From positions 1 to 11,716 of the forward strand of contig JBCCQN010000239.1 in assembly GCA_039024315.1 (NCBI GenBank): a stretch of DNA of 11,716 nucleotides, in the 5' to 3' direction. Source of the DNA: JBCAWW01 sp039024315 (GTDB lineage Bacteria; Bacteroidota; Bacteroidia; J057). Numbering within the stretch: position 1 is the stretch's first letter; each line of letters starts with the position of its first letter. The translations under genes and the position numbers were made by a program. The notes under the pieces were generated by a model, which was not told where the DNA came from, searched no databases, and was given only the letters and a program-made list of their open reading frames with translations. This document shows positions 6,097-11,716 of the stretch, piece by piece.

Positions 6097-8054
6097 TCGT
6101 TGGCAAATTGGATAAAAAAGTTGATCGCGTCTGGGTTTTTCATAGCGTCTTTTGAGATAGCGCGGGCGGGCTCTACGCCCATCAATATTTTTTTTACTGG
6201 GGCTTCCATTTTTTTGCCACTGATTGTATAAGGTATTTCCGGCGCCACAATAACTTCGTCTGGTACATGTCGCGGACTAAACTGTGTACGAAGGCTCGAT
6301 TTGATGCTTTTTTGCAAGGCTTCGGTTAAGCGTTCGCCCGGGCGTAATACCACAAAAAGAGGCATATAATAACTACCATCCGCCTTTTCTATACTTACTA
6401 CCAAACTATCCGCTACTTCCGGCACCGCATCTACTCCGCGATACACCTCACTCGTGCCGATTCTTACTCCGCCTCGGTTGAGCGTAGCATCAGAGCGGCC
6501 AAAAATGACAATGGTGCCTTCGTCGGAAATCCGGATCCAATCTCCATGTCGCCATAATCCCTCATAATGTTCAAAATAAGAGCTATGATAGCGAGCGTTA
6601 TCGGGATCATTCCAAAAGAAAACTGGCATAGACGGCATCGGCTCTGTAATTACCATTTCCCCAACTTGATCGATCACGGGTTTGCCGACTTCGTCGAACG
6701 CTTCTACTTTGCAGCCCAGCATACGACATTGGATTTCACCCGCATAAACGGGCAAAAACGGACTCCCCCCCACAAAACCACTGCAAACATCGGTCCCACC
6801 ACTGATAGAAGCTAGCCAAACGTCCTTTTTTACCCCTTGATAGATCCATGCAAAAGCCTCTGGAGGCAAAGGAGAACCCGTGGAGCCGATAGAGAGTAGT
6901 TCTGGGAAGGCCCCTGCGGGGAACGCCATCTCTTGCTTCATACAGTTGATATAAAAACTAGCGCCACCGCCAAAATGCTGAATTTTGGCTTTTTGCGCGA
7001 AATCCCACAGTACACTAAGGTCGGGATATCCAGCGGATCCATCATAGATAACCATGGTGGTGCCATGCAGCATAGCGGCCACACAAAAATTCCACATCAT
7101 CCAGCCAGTAGTCGAATACCAAAAAAGTCTTTGTCCTGGCTTACAGTCGTGGTGTAAACCAAGGGCTTTGAGGTGTTCGATCAAATTGCCCCCAACACTA
7201 TGCGTAATTGCCTTGGGTTTGCCAGTGGTCCCTGAAGAATAAAGTACCCAAAGTGGGTGGTCAAATTCTACTGGCGTAAAGCTTAGACTGCCGGCAGAAT
7301 CAGATAAGGCTTCAGCCCAAACACTGGATTTTGGGATGGAAAGAGGTAGAGCATCTGGATTTAGATAAGGGACCAAGAGGACATTTTCTAAGCTTGGCAG
7401 AGCCTCTTCTAGCGCTTCTACTTCTTGGAGGCGGTTGTAGGCTTTGCCATTGTAGCGATAGCCATCGGCAGCGATTAAAAGTTTAGGTTCAATTTGCTGG
7501 AAGCGATCCACGACGCTGGCTGTCCCAAAATCTGGTGAGCAAGAAGACCAAATAGCGCCTAAAGAGTTTGCCGCCAGAAAGGCCACCACAGCTTCGGGGA
7601 TATTGGGCAAATAAGCTACTACCCTATCCCCTTTTTCGATACCGGCGCTCCGCATCCAATTGGCGAGTGCATTGACTCTTCTTTCTAGCTCGGACCAGCT
7701 TATATTTGTGAGTGCTTTGGCTTCAGATTGGAAGACGATCGCGGGGGATCGTGGATTGGCATTGCGAAAAACATGTTCGGCATAATTGAGGGTAGCTCCT
7801 TCAAACCAGCGGCTGCCTATCATACCTTTTTCAGGTCTGGTCAGTACTTTTTGATAGGGAGTGTGAGATTTTACTGCAAAAAATCGCCAGATCGCTTCCC
7901 AAAAGTCCTCGATATTGTCCACTGACCACTGCCATAATTCATCGTATTTGACAAATTGAAAGCCATGATGCTGATTTACCCACTGCATAAATTGATACAT
8001 GCGGGAGTTTTCGACAAATTCAGGCTCTGCCTGCCAGAGTGGACTTAGGTTCAT
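6093..8054 (-). CDS. acetoacetyl-CoA synthetase (acetoacetate-CoA ligase)
   Basis: This enzyme activates acetoacetate with ATP and CoA, via an acyl-adenylate, to acetoacetyl-CoA. From ATG 8054 the chain is 653 residues, the normal length. The N-terminal acetyl-CoA-synthetase-type cap (W-x-F-W, RWFEGATLNYAEH at 82-94) precedes the AMP-binding P-loop YSSGTTGKPK (272-281). WYSTTGWMMWN (312-322) and the downstream SGGTDVCSGFVGG and GRSDATLNRGGVRIG blocks follow. The C-terminal domain ends in SGKKMEAPVKK (612-622), which holds the catalytic Lys. The WMMWN stretch, the GTDVCSGF block and the C-terminal tail favour the acetoacetyl over the acetyl enzyme. The frame runs on to 8132, but the extra 26 residues (MRMLLTAQW...) do not resemble the family. 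It heads the left-running block and overlaps the next gene by 4 bp. Confidence 0.93.
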   Translation of the reverse strand: MNLSPLWQAEPEFVENSRMYQFMQWVNQHHGFQFVKYDELWQWSVDNIEDFWEAIWRFFAVKSHTPYQKVLTRPEKGMIGSRWFEGATLNYAEHVFRNANPRSPAIVFQSEAKALTNISWSELERRVNALANWMRSAGIEKGDRVVAYLPNIPEAVVAFLAANSLGAIWSSCSPDFGTASVVDRFQQIEPKLLIAADGYRYNGKAYNRLQEVEALEEALPSLENVLLVPYLNPDALPLSIPKSSVWAEALSDSAGSLSFTPVEFDHPLWVLYSSGTTGKPKAITHSVGGNLIEHLKALGLHHDCKPGQRLFWYSTTGWMMWNFCVAAMLHGTTMVIYDGSAGYPDLSVLWDFAQKAKIQHFGGGASFYINCMKQEMAFPAGAFPELLSIGSTGSPLPPEAFAWIYQGVKKDVWLASISGGTDVCSGFVGGSPFLPVYAGEIQCRMLGCKVEAFDEVGKPVIDQVGEMVITEPMPSMPVFFWNDPDNARYHSSYFEHYEGLWRHGDWIRISDEGTIVIFGRSDATLNRGGVRIGTSEVYRGVDAVPEVADSLVVSIEKADGSYYMPLFVVLRPGERLTEALQKSIKSSLRTQFSPRHVPDEVIVAPEIPYTISGKKMEAPVKKILMGVEPARAISKDAMKNPDAINFFIQFANE

Positions 8055-8187
8055 AAGGGGGCTTTTATAGGCCACAAGGTATAAATTTTCAAAGTGGATT
8101 TCTAACCACTGAGCCGTCAAAAGCATCCGCAAAAACAGATTGGCAGTGTCATTTTCATAAAAGCTATGTAAATTGAGAATTCATAAT

Positions 8188-8217
8188 TAAACGTATTTAA
8201 CTGCTTTCATGCCTCAA
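8188..8217 (-). promoter_or_regulatory. candidate promoter for the acetoacetyl-CoA synthetase operon
   Basis: On the minus strand TTG (8215-8217) is followed by a 19-bp spacer and TACGTTTA (8188-8195), one base off the -7 consensus TAnnTTTG. It would start transcription near 8181, giving a leader of about 125 nt before ATG 8054. The -33 half overlaps the first codons of the divergent MoxR gene, so the two promoters would be crowded. The match is weaker than at the tRNA genes. Confidence 0.35.
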
Positions 8218-9207
8218 CCTGCATCAGTCTCCGGAAATCTGGAAGCCCGTCTGCAACAGCAGCGCCCCAAAATTCAAGAACTGCTCTCTGCTATAGATAA
8301 TGTCATTGTTGGTCAAACTCGGATGGTCAATCGATTATTGATCGGTTTGTTTACTAACGGCCATATTTTGTTGGAAGGTGTGCCTGGCCTAGCCAAAACG
8401 CTTACCATCAGTACCCTGGCCAAAACGCTCCAGATGGCCTTTGCCCGTATCCAATTTACGCCGGATTTATTGCCTGCAGATTTGTTGGGTACCATGATTT
8501 ACAATCAACAAAGTGGCAAGTTTGAAGTAAAAAAAGGACCCATATTTTCTAATATCATCCTAGCAGATGAGATTAACCGCTCGCCAGCAAAGGTCCAAAG
8601 TGCACTATTGGAAGCCATGCAAGAGCAGCAGGTTACAATCGGAGACCAAACCTTCTTACTGGATCAGCCTTTTTTGGTGATGGCCACACAAAATCCCATT
8701 GACCAAGAAGGTACCTACCCACTTCCCGAAGCGCAGGTAGATCGATTTATGATGAAGGTTTTTGTCAACTATCCCAAACGTGATGAAGAAAAAGAAATCA
8801 TGCGCAGGATGGCGAAGACAAGTACGAAGTATACCGTCAAGCCCGTTCTCAAGCCACAAGATATTTTTGAAATCCGTTCGATTATAGATGACATCCAGAT
8901 GGCTGGCCGCCTAGAGGATTATATCATCAATATCATCATGTCCACCCGAGAGCCAGATGAATATGGACTTCATCGTTTGAAAGAATATATCGAATTTGGC
9001 GCCTCCCCTCGGGCAACGCTCGCTCTCAACCTAGGGGCCAAAGCTCACGCATTTATGGAAGGCAGAACGCACGTGATTCCAGAGGATGTCAAAGCCATCG
9101 CCTCCGATGTACTCAACCACCGTATTATCCTCTCCTATGAGGCCGAAGCAGAGGAAATCAAGAGTACAGATTGTATCCAACAAATCCTCCGGAAAATAGA
9201 AATCTAA
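8209..9207 (+). CDS. MoxR-family AAA+ ATPase
   Basis: The 332-residue cytosolic ATPase has every MoxR landmark. The Walker A is GVPGLAKT (57-64) and the Walker B is ILADEINR (117-124, D120/E121). The sensor-1 region is ATQNPIDQEGTYPLPEAQVDRF (159-180; N162, likely arginine finger R179), and sensor 2 is GASPRA (264-269, R268). MoxR proteins are chaperone-like ATPases that usually act with a DUF58 protein and VWA-domain proteins encoded just downstream, in metal-cofactor insertion, stress or envelope assembly. Here none follow: the next feature is tRNA-Arg 70 bp on, so partners must lie elsewhere. The gene is divergent from the acetoacetyl-CoA synthetase gene. ATG 8209 fits the family's N-terminus; no Shine-Dalgarno is seen. 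Confidence 0.95.
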   Translation: MPQPASVSGNLEARLQQQRPKIQELLSAIDNVIVGQTRMVNRLLIGLFTNGHILLEGVPGLAKTLTISTLAKTLQMAFARIQFTPDLLPADLLGTMIYNQQSGKFEVKKGPIFSNIILADEINRSPAKVQSALLEAMQEQQVTIGDQTFLLDQPFLVMATQNPIDQEGTYPLPEAQVDRFMMKVFVNYPKRDEEKEIMRRMAKTSTKYTVKPVLKPQDIFEIRSIIDDIQMAGRLEDYIINIIMSTREPDEYGLHRLKEYIEFGASPRATLALNLGAKAHAFMEGRTHVIPEDVKAIASDVLNHRIILSYEAEAEEIKSTDCIQQILRKIEI

Positions 9208-9225
9208 AAAAAAACCTTATGGGAC

Positions 9226-9256
9226 TTGCATCGTATATCTAGTTGCTGTATGTTTG
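9226..9256 (+). promoter_or_regulatory. Bacteroidota-type promoter for tRNA-Arg
   Basis: TTG (9226-9228), a 20-bp spacer and TATGTTTG (9249-9256) match the Bacteroidota -33/-7 consensus TTG-N19-21-TAnnTTTG at every specified base. The expected start is near 9263, 15 bp before the tRNA 5' end. It sits just after the MoxR gene (stop 9207), with no terminator hairpin between. Confidence 0.75.
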
Positions 9257-9277
9257 CAGTCCCTTCGATAAAAGGAT

Positions 9278-9351
9278 GCACTTGTAGCTCAACTGGATAG
9301 AGCACCTCACTACGGATGAGGAGGTTGAGGGTTCGAATCCTTCCAAGTGTA
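9278..9351 (+). tRNA. tRNA-Arg (anticodon ACG)
   Basis: The 74-nt gene folds as a full cloverleaf. The acceptor stem is GCACTTG/CAAGTGT (the first pair is G-U) with discriminator A. The D arm is AGCTCAACTGGATAGAGC, and the anticodon stem CCTCA/TGAGG encloses loop CTACGGA, with anticodon ACG at 9312-9314. The T arm is GAGGG-TTCGAAT-CCTTC. A34 would be converted to inosine by TadA to read the CGU, CGC and CGA codons. CCA is not encoded. It has its own promoter and a terminator 8 bp downstream. Confidence 0.97.
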
Positions 9352-9358
9352 CAAAAGC

Positions 9359-9396
9359 AAAAAAAGCCTCTTAGAGTATTCTAGGAGGCTTTTTTG
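9359..9396. terminator. bidirectional intrinsic terminator between tRNA-Arg and the small lipoprotein gene
   Basis: Seven A's precede the ten-base arm GCCTCTTAGA, loop GTAT, arm TCTAGGAGGC (one wobble pair) and a T run. It ends tRNA-Arg (+, 3' end 9351) and, read the other way, the lipoprotein gene (-, stop at 9411). The layout mirrors the terminator at 961-999. Confidence 0.92.
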
Positions 9397-9410
9397 GTTT
9401 TAATTTTTAG

Positions 9411-9710
9411 CTATTCCTTGCGTCCCCGACGCTTGGAGCCTCTACCGCTACCTCCAAATAAAATGCCTGCTCCTAATACAAAGCCGAGCTTATACCAGTT
9501 GCCGTTATTATTGACATCATACATTTCGACCGTATCCCAAAAAAGGGAAATCACAAAGCTAAATGGCGCGATACAGCCGTGCCATAATCCCATCCAAAAT
9601 CCACTGGGTTCTGTATTTACGCACGCTTGCACATCTACTGGACTAGCGGTGCAAGAGCTCAGAATCAACAGCAGACAAAAACTGGCAATAAGTAAAAGAG
9701 ACTTTTTCAT
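9411..9710 (-). CDS. small conserved-looking lipoprotein, 99 residues
   Basis: MKKSLLLIASFCLLLILSSC is a textbook lipoprotein signal with lipobox L-S-S-C (C20). The mature 80 residues hold a Trp/aromatic-rich segment (FWMGLWHGCIAPFSFVISLF, about 38-57). An acidic, possibly ion-binding or turn motif (MYDVNNNGNWY) comes next, then a Gly-rich hydrophobic stretch (KLGFVLGAGILFGG) and a very basic end (KRRGRKE). The WHG-IAP-SF...YDVNNNG pattern resembles small uncharacterised proteins I associate with several bacterial phyla, but I cannot name a family or function. It may be membrane-embedded beyond the lipid anchor. It is a single gene, convergent with tRNA-Arg. Confidence 0.82.
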   Translation of the reverse strand: MKKSLLLIASFCLLLILSSCTASPVDVQACVNTEPSGFWMGLWHGCIAPFSFVISLFWDTVEMYDVNNNGNWYKLGFVLGAGILFGGSGRGSKRRGRKE

Positions 9711-9847
9711 AAGATTGGGATGATTGGTTTTCTACACTAAGCTAAAGAAGGAGGACCTAGCCTTAAGGTTGGAAATTCTGCTCTATTTGCAATCCGTTAA
9801 CCATGTCTTCGGATATAAATGGTTCTATGGGACTCAGGTATTTTAGC

Positions 9848-10015
9848 TACTGCTTCGCAGAACGCTTATTCGGGAGCGAAGGGAGCAGAAATCCCCACGC
9901 TTACCAAATGTATTTACAATCTGCGAAAGAGAGGATTTCTCGTCATTCTATCAGACTCCGTCGAAAAGCAAACTGCACCCGACTAAGCGTTCCGCGTCCC
10001 GAAAGCTTTCGGGAG
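9848..10015. repeat. palindrome-rich segment, probable dispersed intergenic repeat
   Basis: Arms AACGCTTATTCGGG (9861-9874) and CCCGACTAAGCGTT (9978-9991) are inverted copies with one mismatch. Inside them AGAAATCC (9887-9894) pairs with GGATTTCT (9932-9939). To the left, CTGCTTCGC (9850-9858) can pair with GCGA and AGCAG (9876-9888) around a bulge. At the right edge is the perfect 18-bp palindrome TCCCGAAAGCTTTCGGGA (9997-10014). The nested symmetry and the 'CCCGAAAG-CTTTCGGG' core look like REP/BIME-type or dispersed repeats I associate with Bacteroidota intergenic DNA. Only one copy is in this window, so its repeat status is inferred. A chance 71-codon frame crosses it. Confidence 0.5.
9997..10014. 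repeat. perfect 18-bp palindrome
   Basis: TCCCGAAAGCTTTCGGGA is its own reverse complement. It could form a cruciform or RNA hairpin, or be a protein-binding site. It stands at the right edge of the repeat-like segment and 83 bp from the stop of the 61-residue gene, with no T-run that would make it a normal terminator. Confidence 0.75.
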
Positions 10016-10097
10016 TAAACCCCAAAAATCACTCCTAATTATTGATAATTATCTACTTAATGCTGAACAACCCCCAAGTCAATCAATTTGACACTTT

Positions 10098-10283
10098 TTA
10101 CTCACATCGCGAACACACAAAATCTAGACTGCCTTGATTTATAGCATCAAAAAGCGGATCATCTAGGAAAGAATCGTTCCTCAAAGAGGGATAAAATCCA
10201 ATCACCAAACCTAAAATAGCGATAAGGGCCATGCATATCATCAGCAGGCGAATCTTTTGAAAAGGAGAAAGTGTAAATTTCAT
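10098..10283 (-). CDS. small single-pass membrane protein, 61 residues
   Basis: A basic N-terminus (MKFTLSPFQKIR) precedes one strong hydrophobic helix (LLMICMALIAILGLVIGFY, residues 13-31). An acidic tail ends in the CxxC sequence VCSRCE at the very C-terminus. The helix and tail polarity look like a genuine membrane miniprotein, anchored with its CxxC end outside or inside; topology is unresolved. No family is recognised. A possible -7 element TAAGTTTG (10346-10353, minus strand) lies 63 bp upstream, but without a good -33. The gene is short and isolated in a gene-poor stretch, so a chance frame cannot be excluded. Confidence 0.5.
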   Translation of the reverse strand: MKFTLSPFQKIRLLMICMALIAILGLVIGFYPSLRNDSFLDDPLFDAINQGSLDFVCSRCE

Positions 10284-10368
10284 CAGACAATTATTTTACA
10301 CTAATTAGGCTATCAAGTATGCCTCCTTCTATACTGCTAGGGCCACAAACTTATTATTCAGGGTAACG

Positions 10369-10423
10369 AAGCTCTTTGGCAGATTAATTGGCAAATATGA
10401 ACTCTCTGCCAAAGAAAGAGCTT
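10369..10423. repeat. imperfect inverted repeat
   Basis: AAGCTCTTTGGCAGA (10369-10383) faces TCTGCCAAAG-AAAG-AGCTT (10405-10423), a 15-bp match apart from a 4-base insertion in the right arm, across a 21-nt loop. No poly-T tail follows, so it is not a standard terminator. It could be a relic of a small mobile element or an RNA hairpin. Confidence 0.6.
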
Positions 10424-10589
10424 GCTTTTACCAGCTTCTGCTAAAAATCGACCACTTACCAAACTAAGTCTGGCTAATACCCTCTATGCATTGAATAAAG
10501 CCCTCAAAAATGAGAATTTGATCTCCATACAGTAAATCTACGCCTTATTCTAAGCCTCATTTACCGTATTTACCCTCTTTTCATTTATC

Positions 10590-10619
10590 AATATTGTTTT
10601 CAATATTAAGATTATTTTG
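10590..10619 (+). promoter_or_regulatory. candidate promoter or operator before the TPR lipoprotein gene
   Basis: TTATTTTG (10612-10619) is one base off the -7 consensus TAnnTTTG and lies 26 bp before ATG 10646. Just upstream is the inverted repeat AATATTG-TTTT-CAATATT (10590-10607), placed where a -33 element or a regulator-binding site would be. No clean TTTG at the right spacing is seen. Confidence 0.35.
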
Positions 10620-10645
10620 AAAGCCAGTTAATTGCTCCCTTCGAA

Positions 10646-11716
10646 ATGAAAATCCTTGCCCCTCATACCATTTTGCAGATTTCGTTAGAGGGGATCAGTT
10701 TTAGCTTACTGCTGCTGTTATTGATGGCTTGTAACAATCGCGACAGTTTTGAATTCAGGCCCCAATATGGCAAAGGTATTCAATCAGAAGTTGACGAAAA
10801 CTACCGCCAAGTCGATAGCGTCATCACACAACTGCAAAAGGCGAGCAATGTCTCCGATCAAATTGATAGCCTGATTGTTTTTGCCGATAAAATCTTGAAT
10901 ATCGACGAGCTTGCCGCCCTAAATTATGCTTCCGCTGCCAATAAATTGGCCACCGAGAAAAATCAAATCTTGGAAAGAGGTATTAGCTTTTATTATCTCT
11001 CTCTCATCCTTGGCAGGAGGGAATTTGACCAAAGCGGAATTGATAGACCGTTTTTCTATGGCCAATTTAGCTACCGGCTATTTCGGGCTGAGGCCAATCC
11101 CTATTGGCAAGCTTTGGCGCTTTCGCAGATAGGAGATTTGTTTCGGCGGCAGGCGGCTTTGGATTCCGCACGTACCTATTACCAGCACTCGCTAAGATTA
11201 GTGGAAAGTGGTCAAATATTACCAAAGGATTCGCTTCGTCTTCGTGCAGATTTGATCCACTCTATGGGTATGCTTGCTTTTAGCGAGGAAGATTTCGAGC
11301 AGGCCGACCAATATTATCAACAGTCAGACTCGATCTATGCGATCTTAGCCGACCCATCGGCCTTTTTGAGACTTAAATCCAATCAAGGCTTATTACTATT
11401 GAGTCAGGAGCGATATGCCGAGGCGGATAGTGTGCTCCAATTAGGCCTTAGCTTTGGCATTCAAGCGCGGGACAACAATGGTTTAGAGCGTATCTACGAA
11501 ATGCTTTCGTTTTTACGTTTTTTTCAATATGCCGCGGGCGATGGAGGGGCCCAATATTTTGAAGAAGCCATCGCATATGCCAAACAAGGATTAGGCAAGG
11601 CGGCTAAAAATCAACATGTATTCTACCATCAGATGGGGCTGGTATATCAGCAAAAATTGACCTTTGTCGGCACAAAAGAGGAGAGAATTACCGTTTCCGA
11701 TTCCGCTTTGCAAAAC
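10646..11716 (+). CDS. TPR-repeat lipoprotein, 3'-truncated by the window edge
   Basis: The frame opens at ATG 10646 and stays open for 357 codons to the last base. A hydrophobic run (SFSLLLLLLMAC, residues 18-29) ends in lipobox L-M-A-C (C29), though the 17 residues before it are longer and more polar than usual. The mature part is helical, with tetratricopeptide-like helix pairs. One is at about 156-187 (ALALSQIGDLFRR...ALDSARTYYQHSL), another at 201-234 (HSMGMLAFSEEDFEQADQYYQQS) and a third at 243-275 (NQGLLLLSQERYAEADSVLQ). In Bacteroidota such N-termini often precede a transmembrane helix plus a histidine kinase or LuxR-type DNA-binding domain, or a CHAT protease domain. Which applies here lies outside the window. 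TPR regions bind partner proteins. Confidence 0.85.
   Translation, partial: MKILAPHTILQISLEGISFSLLLLLLMACNNRDSFEFRPQYGKGIQSEVDENYRQVDSVITQLQKASNVSDQIDSLIVFADKILNIDELAALNYASAANKLATEKNQILERGISFYYLSLILGRREFDQSGIDRPFFYGQFSYRLFRAEANPYWQALALSQIGDLFRRQAALDSARTYYQHSLRLVESGQILPKDSLRLRADLIHSMGMLAFSEEDFEQADQYYQQSDSIYAILADPSAFLRLKSNQGLLLLSQERYAEADSVLQLGLSFGIQARDNNGLERIYEMLSFLRFFQYAAGDGGAQYFEEAIAYAKQGLGKAAKNQHVFYHQMGLVYQQKLTFVGTKEERITVSDSALQN

Larger units (their letters stand above)
9711..10097. other. 387-bp stretch with no supported gene
   Basis: Its left part (9711-9847) has no clear signal beyond the palindrome CCTTAAGG at 9760-9767. On the minus strand 9763-9846 is a short open stretch (reading ...IEPFISEDMVNGLQIEQNFQP-stop) that could be a gene tail or chance. 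The middle (9848-10015) is the repeat-like segment listed separately. The right part (10016-10097) is A+T-rich, with the small inverted repeat TAATTAT-TG-ATAATTA at 10036-10051. Confidence 0.6.
10284..10645. other. 362-bp stretch with no confident gene
   Basis: It holds the likely upstream region of the 61-residue gene (left end), the inverted repeat at 10369-10423, and the presumed promoter of the TPR lipoprotein gene (right end). On the plus strand 10401-10535 is open for 44 codons with no start, ending LSLANTLYALNKALKNENLISIQ-stop. It has gene-like composition and may be the eroded tail of a lost gene. Nothing else is seen. Confidence 0.5.

Noticed and set aside
8055..8132. 26-residue N-terminal extension of acetoacetyl-CoA synthetase
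   Set aside because: The family begins near the MNLSPLWQ residues at 8054. The extension starts with TTG or an early ATG, does not resemble the family, and is better read as leader.
9803..10018. 71-codon frame on the plus strand
   Set aside because: It runs through the palindromic segment, is basic and low in structure (RHSIRLRRKANCTRLSVPRPESFRE), and its end is simply the translated palindrome. More likely repeat DNA than a gene.
1..11716. CRISPR array, prophage, toxin-antitoxin or defence module
   Set aside because: I saw no evenly spaced direct repeats, integrase, transposase, Cas or toxin-like gene. Most genes belong to housekeeping families.

Overview
The window looks like chromosomal DNA of a Bacteroidota bacterium, probably a Saprospiria- or Cytophagia-like environmental lineage. 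The phylum call rests on three things. Protein starts lack Shine-Dalgarno motifs. The promoters upstream of both tRNA genes read TTG/TTTG-N20-TAnnTTTG, the form used by the Bacteroidota housekeeping sigma factor. Several protein types are also typical of the phylum, such as the short MCE protein and the TPR lipoprotein. The finer placement is a guess.

Layout. Bases 2-931 (+) are the 3' part of a TolC-type outer-membrane efflux gene. It converges on a tRNA-Gly(GCC) gene (1004-1076, -) across a shared two-way terminator. A TTG-started four-helix membrane protein (1183-1587, -) and an outer-membrane beta-barrel protein (1719-2696, +) follow. Bases 2699-8054 form a left-running block of six genes: acetoacetyl-CoA synthetase, a putative lipoprotein (ATGA overlap), PduO-type cobalamin adenosyltransferase, an MCE/MlaD protein (4-bp gap), a small membrane protein and ribulose-phosphate epimerase (2-bp gap). 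Divergent from this block is a MoxR-type AAA+ ATPase (8209-9207, +), then tRNA-Arg(ACG) (9278-9351, +). The tRNA again shares a two-way terminator with a convergent gene, here a 99-residue lipoprotein (9411-9710, -). Bases 9711-10645 are gene-poor: they hold a palindrome-rich segment that looks like a dispersed repeat, one 61-residue membrane miniprotein and an imperfect inverted repeat. The window ends inside a TPR lipoprotein gene (10646 onward, +).

How the genes fit together. Acetoacetyl-CoA synthetase brings acetoacetate into CoA metabolism. The adenosyltransferase makes adenosylcobalamin, the cofactor of methylmalonyl-CoA mutase. Their shared transcription unit suggests short-chain acid or ketone-body catabolism, but no mutase lies in the window. 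The MCE protein points to lipid traffic between the membranes, and the epimerase is a pentose-phosphate enzyme. The region is mostly housekeeping. I found no CRISPR array, defence island, phage module or intact transposase. The best leads are the repeat-like segment at 9848-10015, the unexplained lipoproteins, and a MoxR ATPase without its usual partners.
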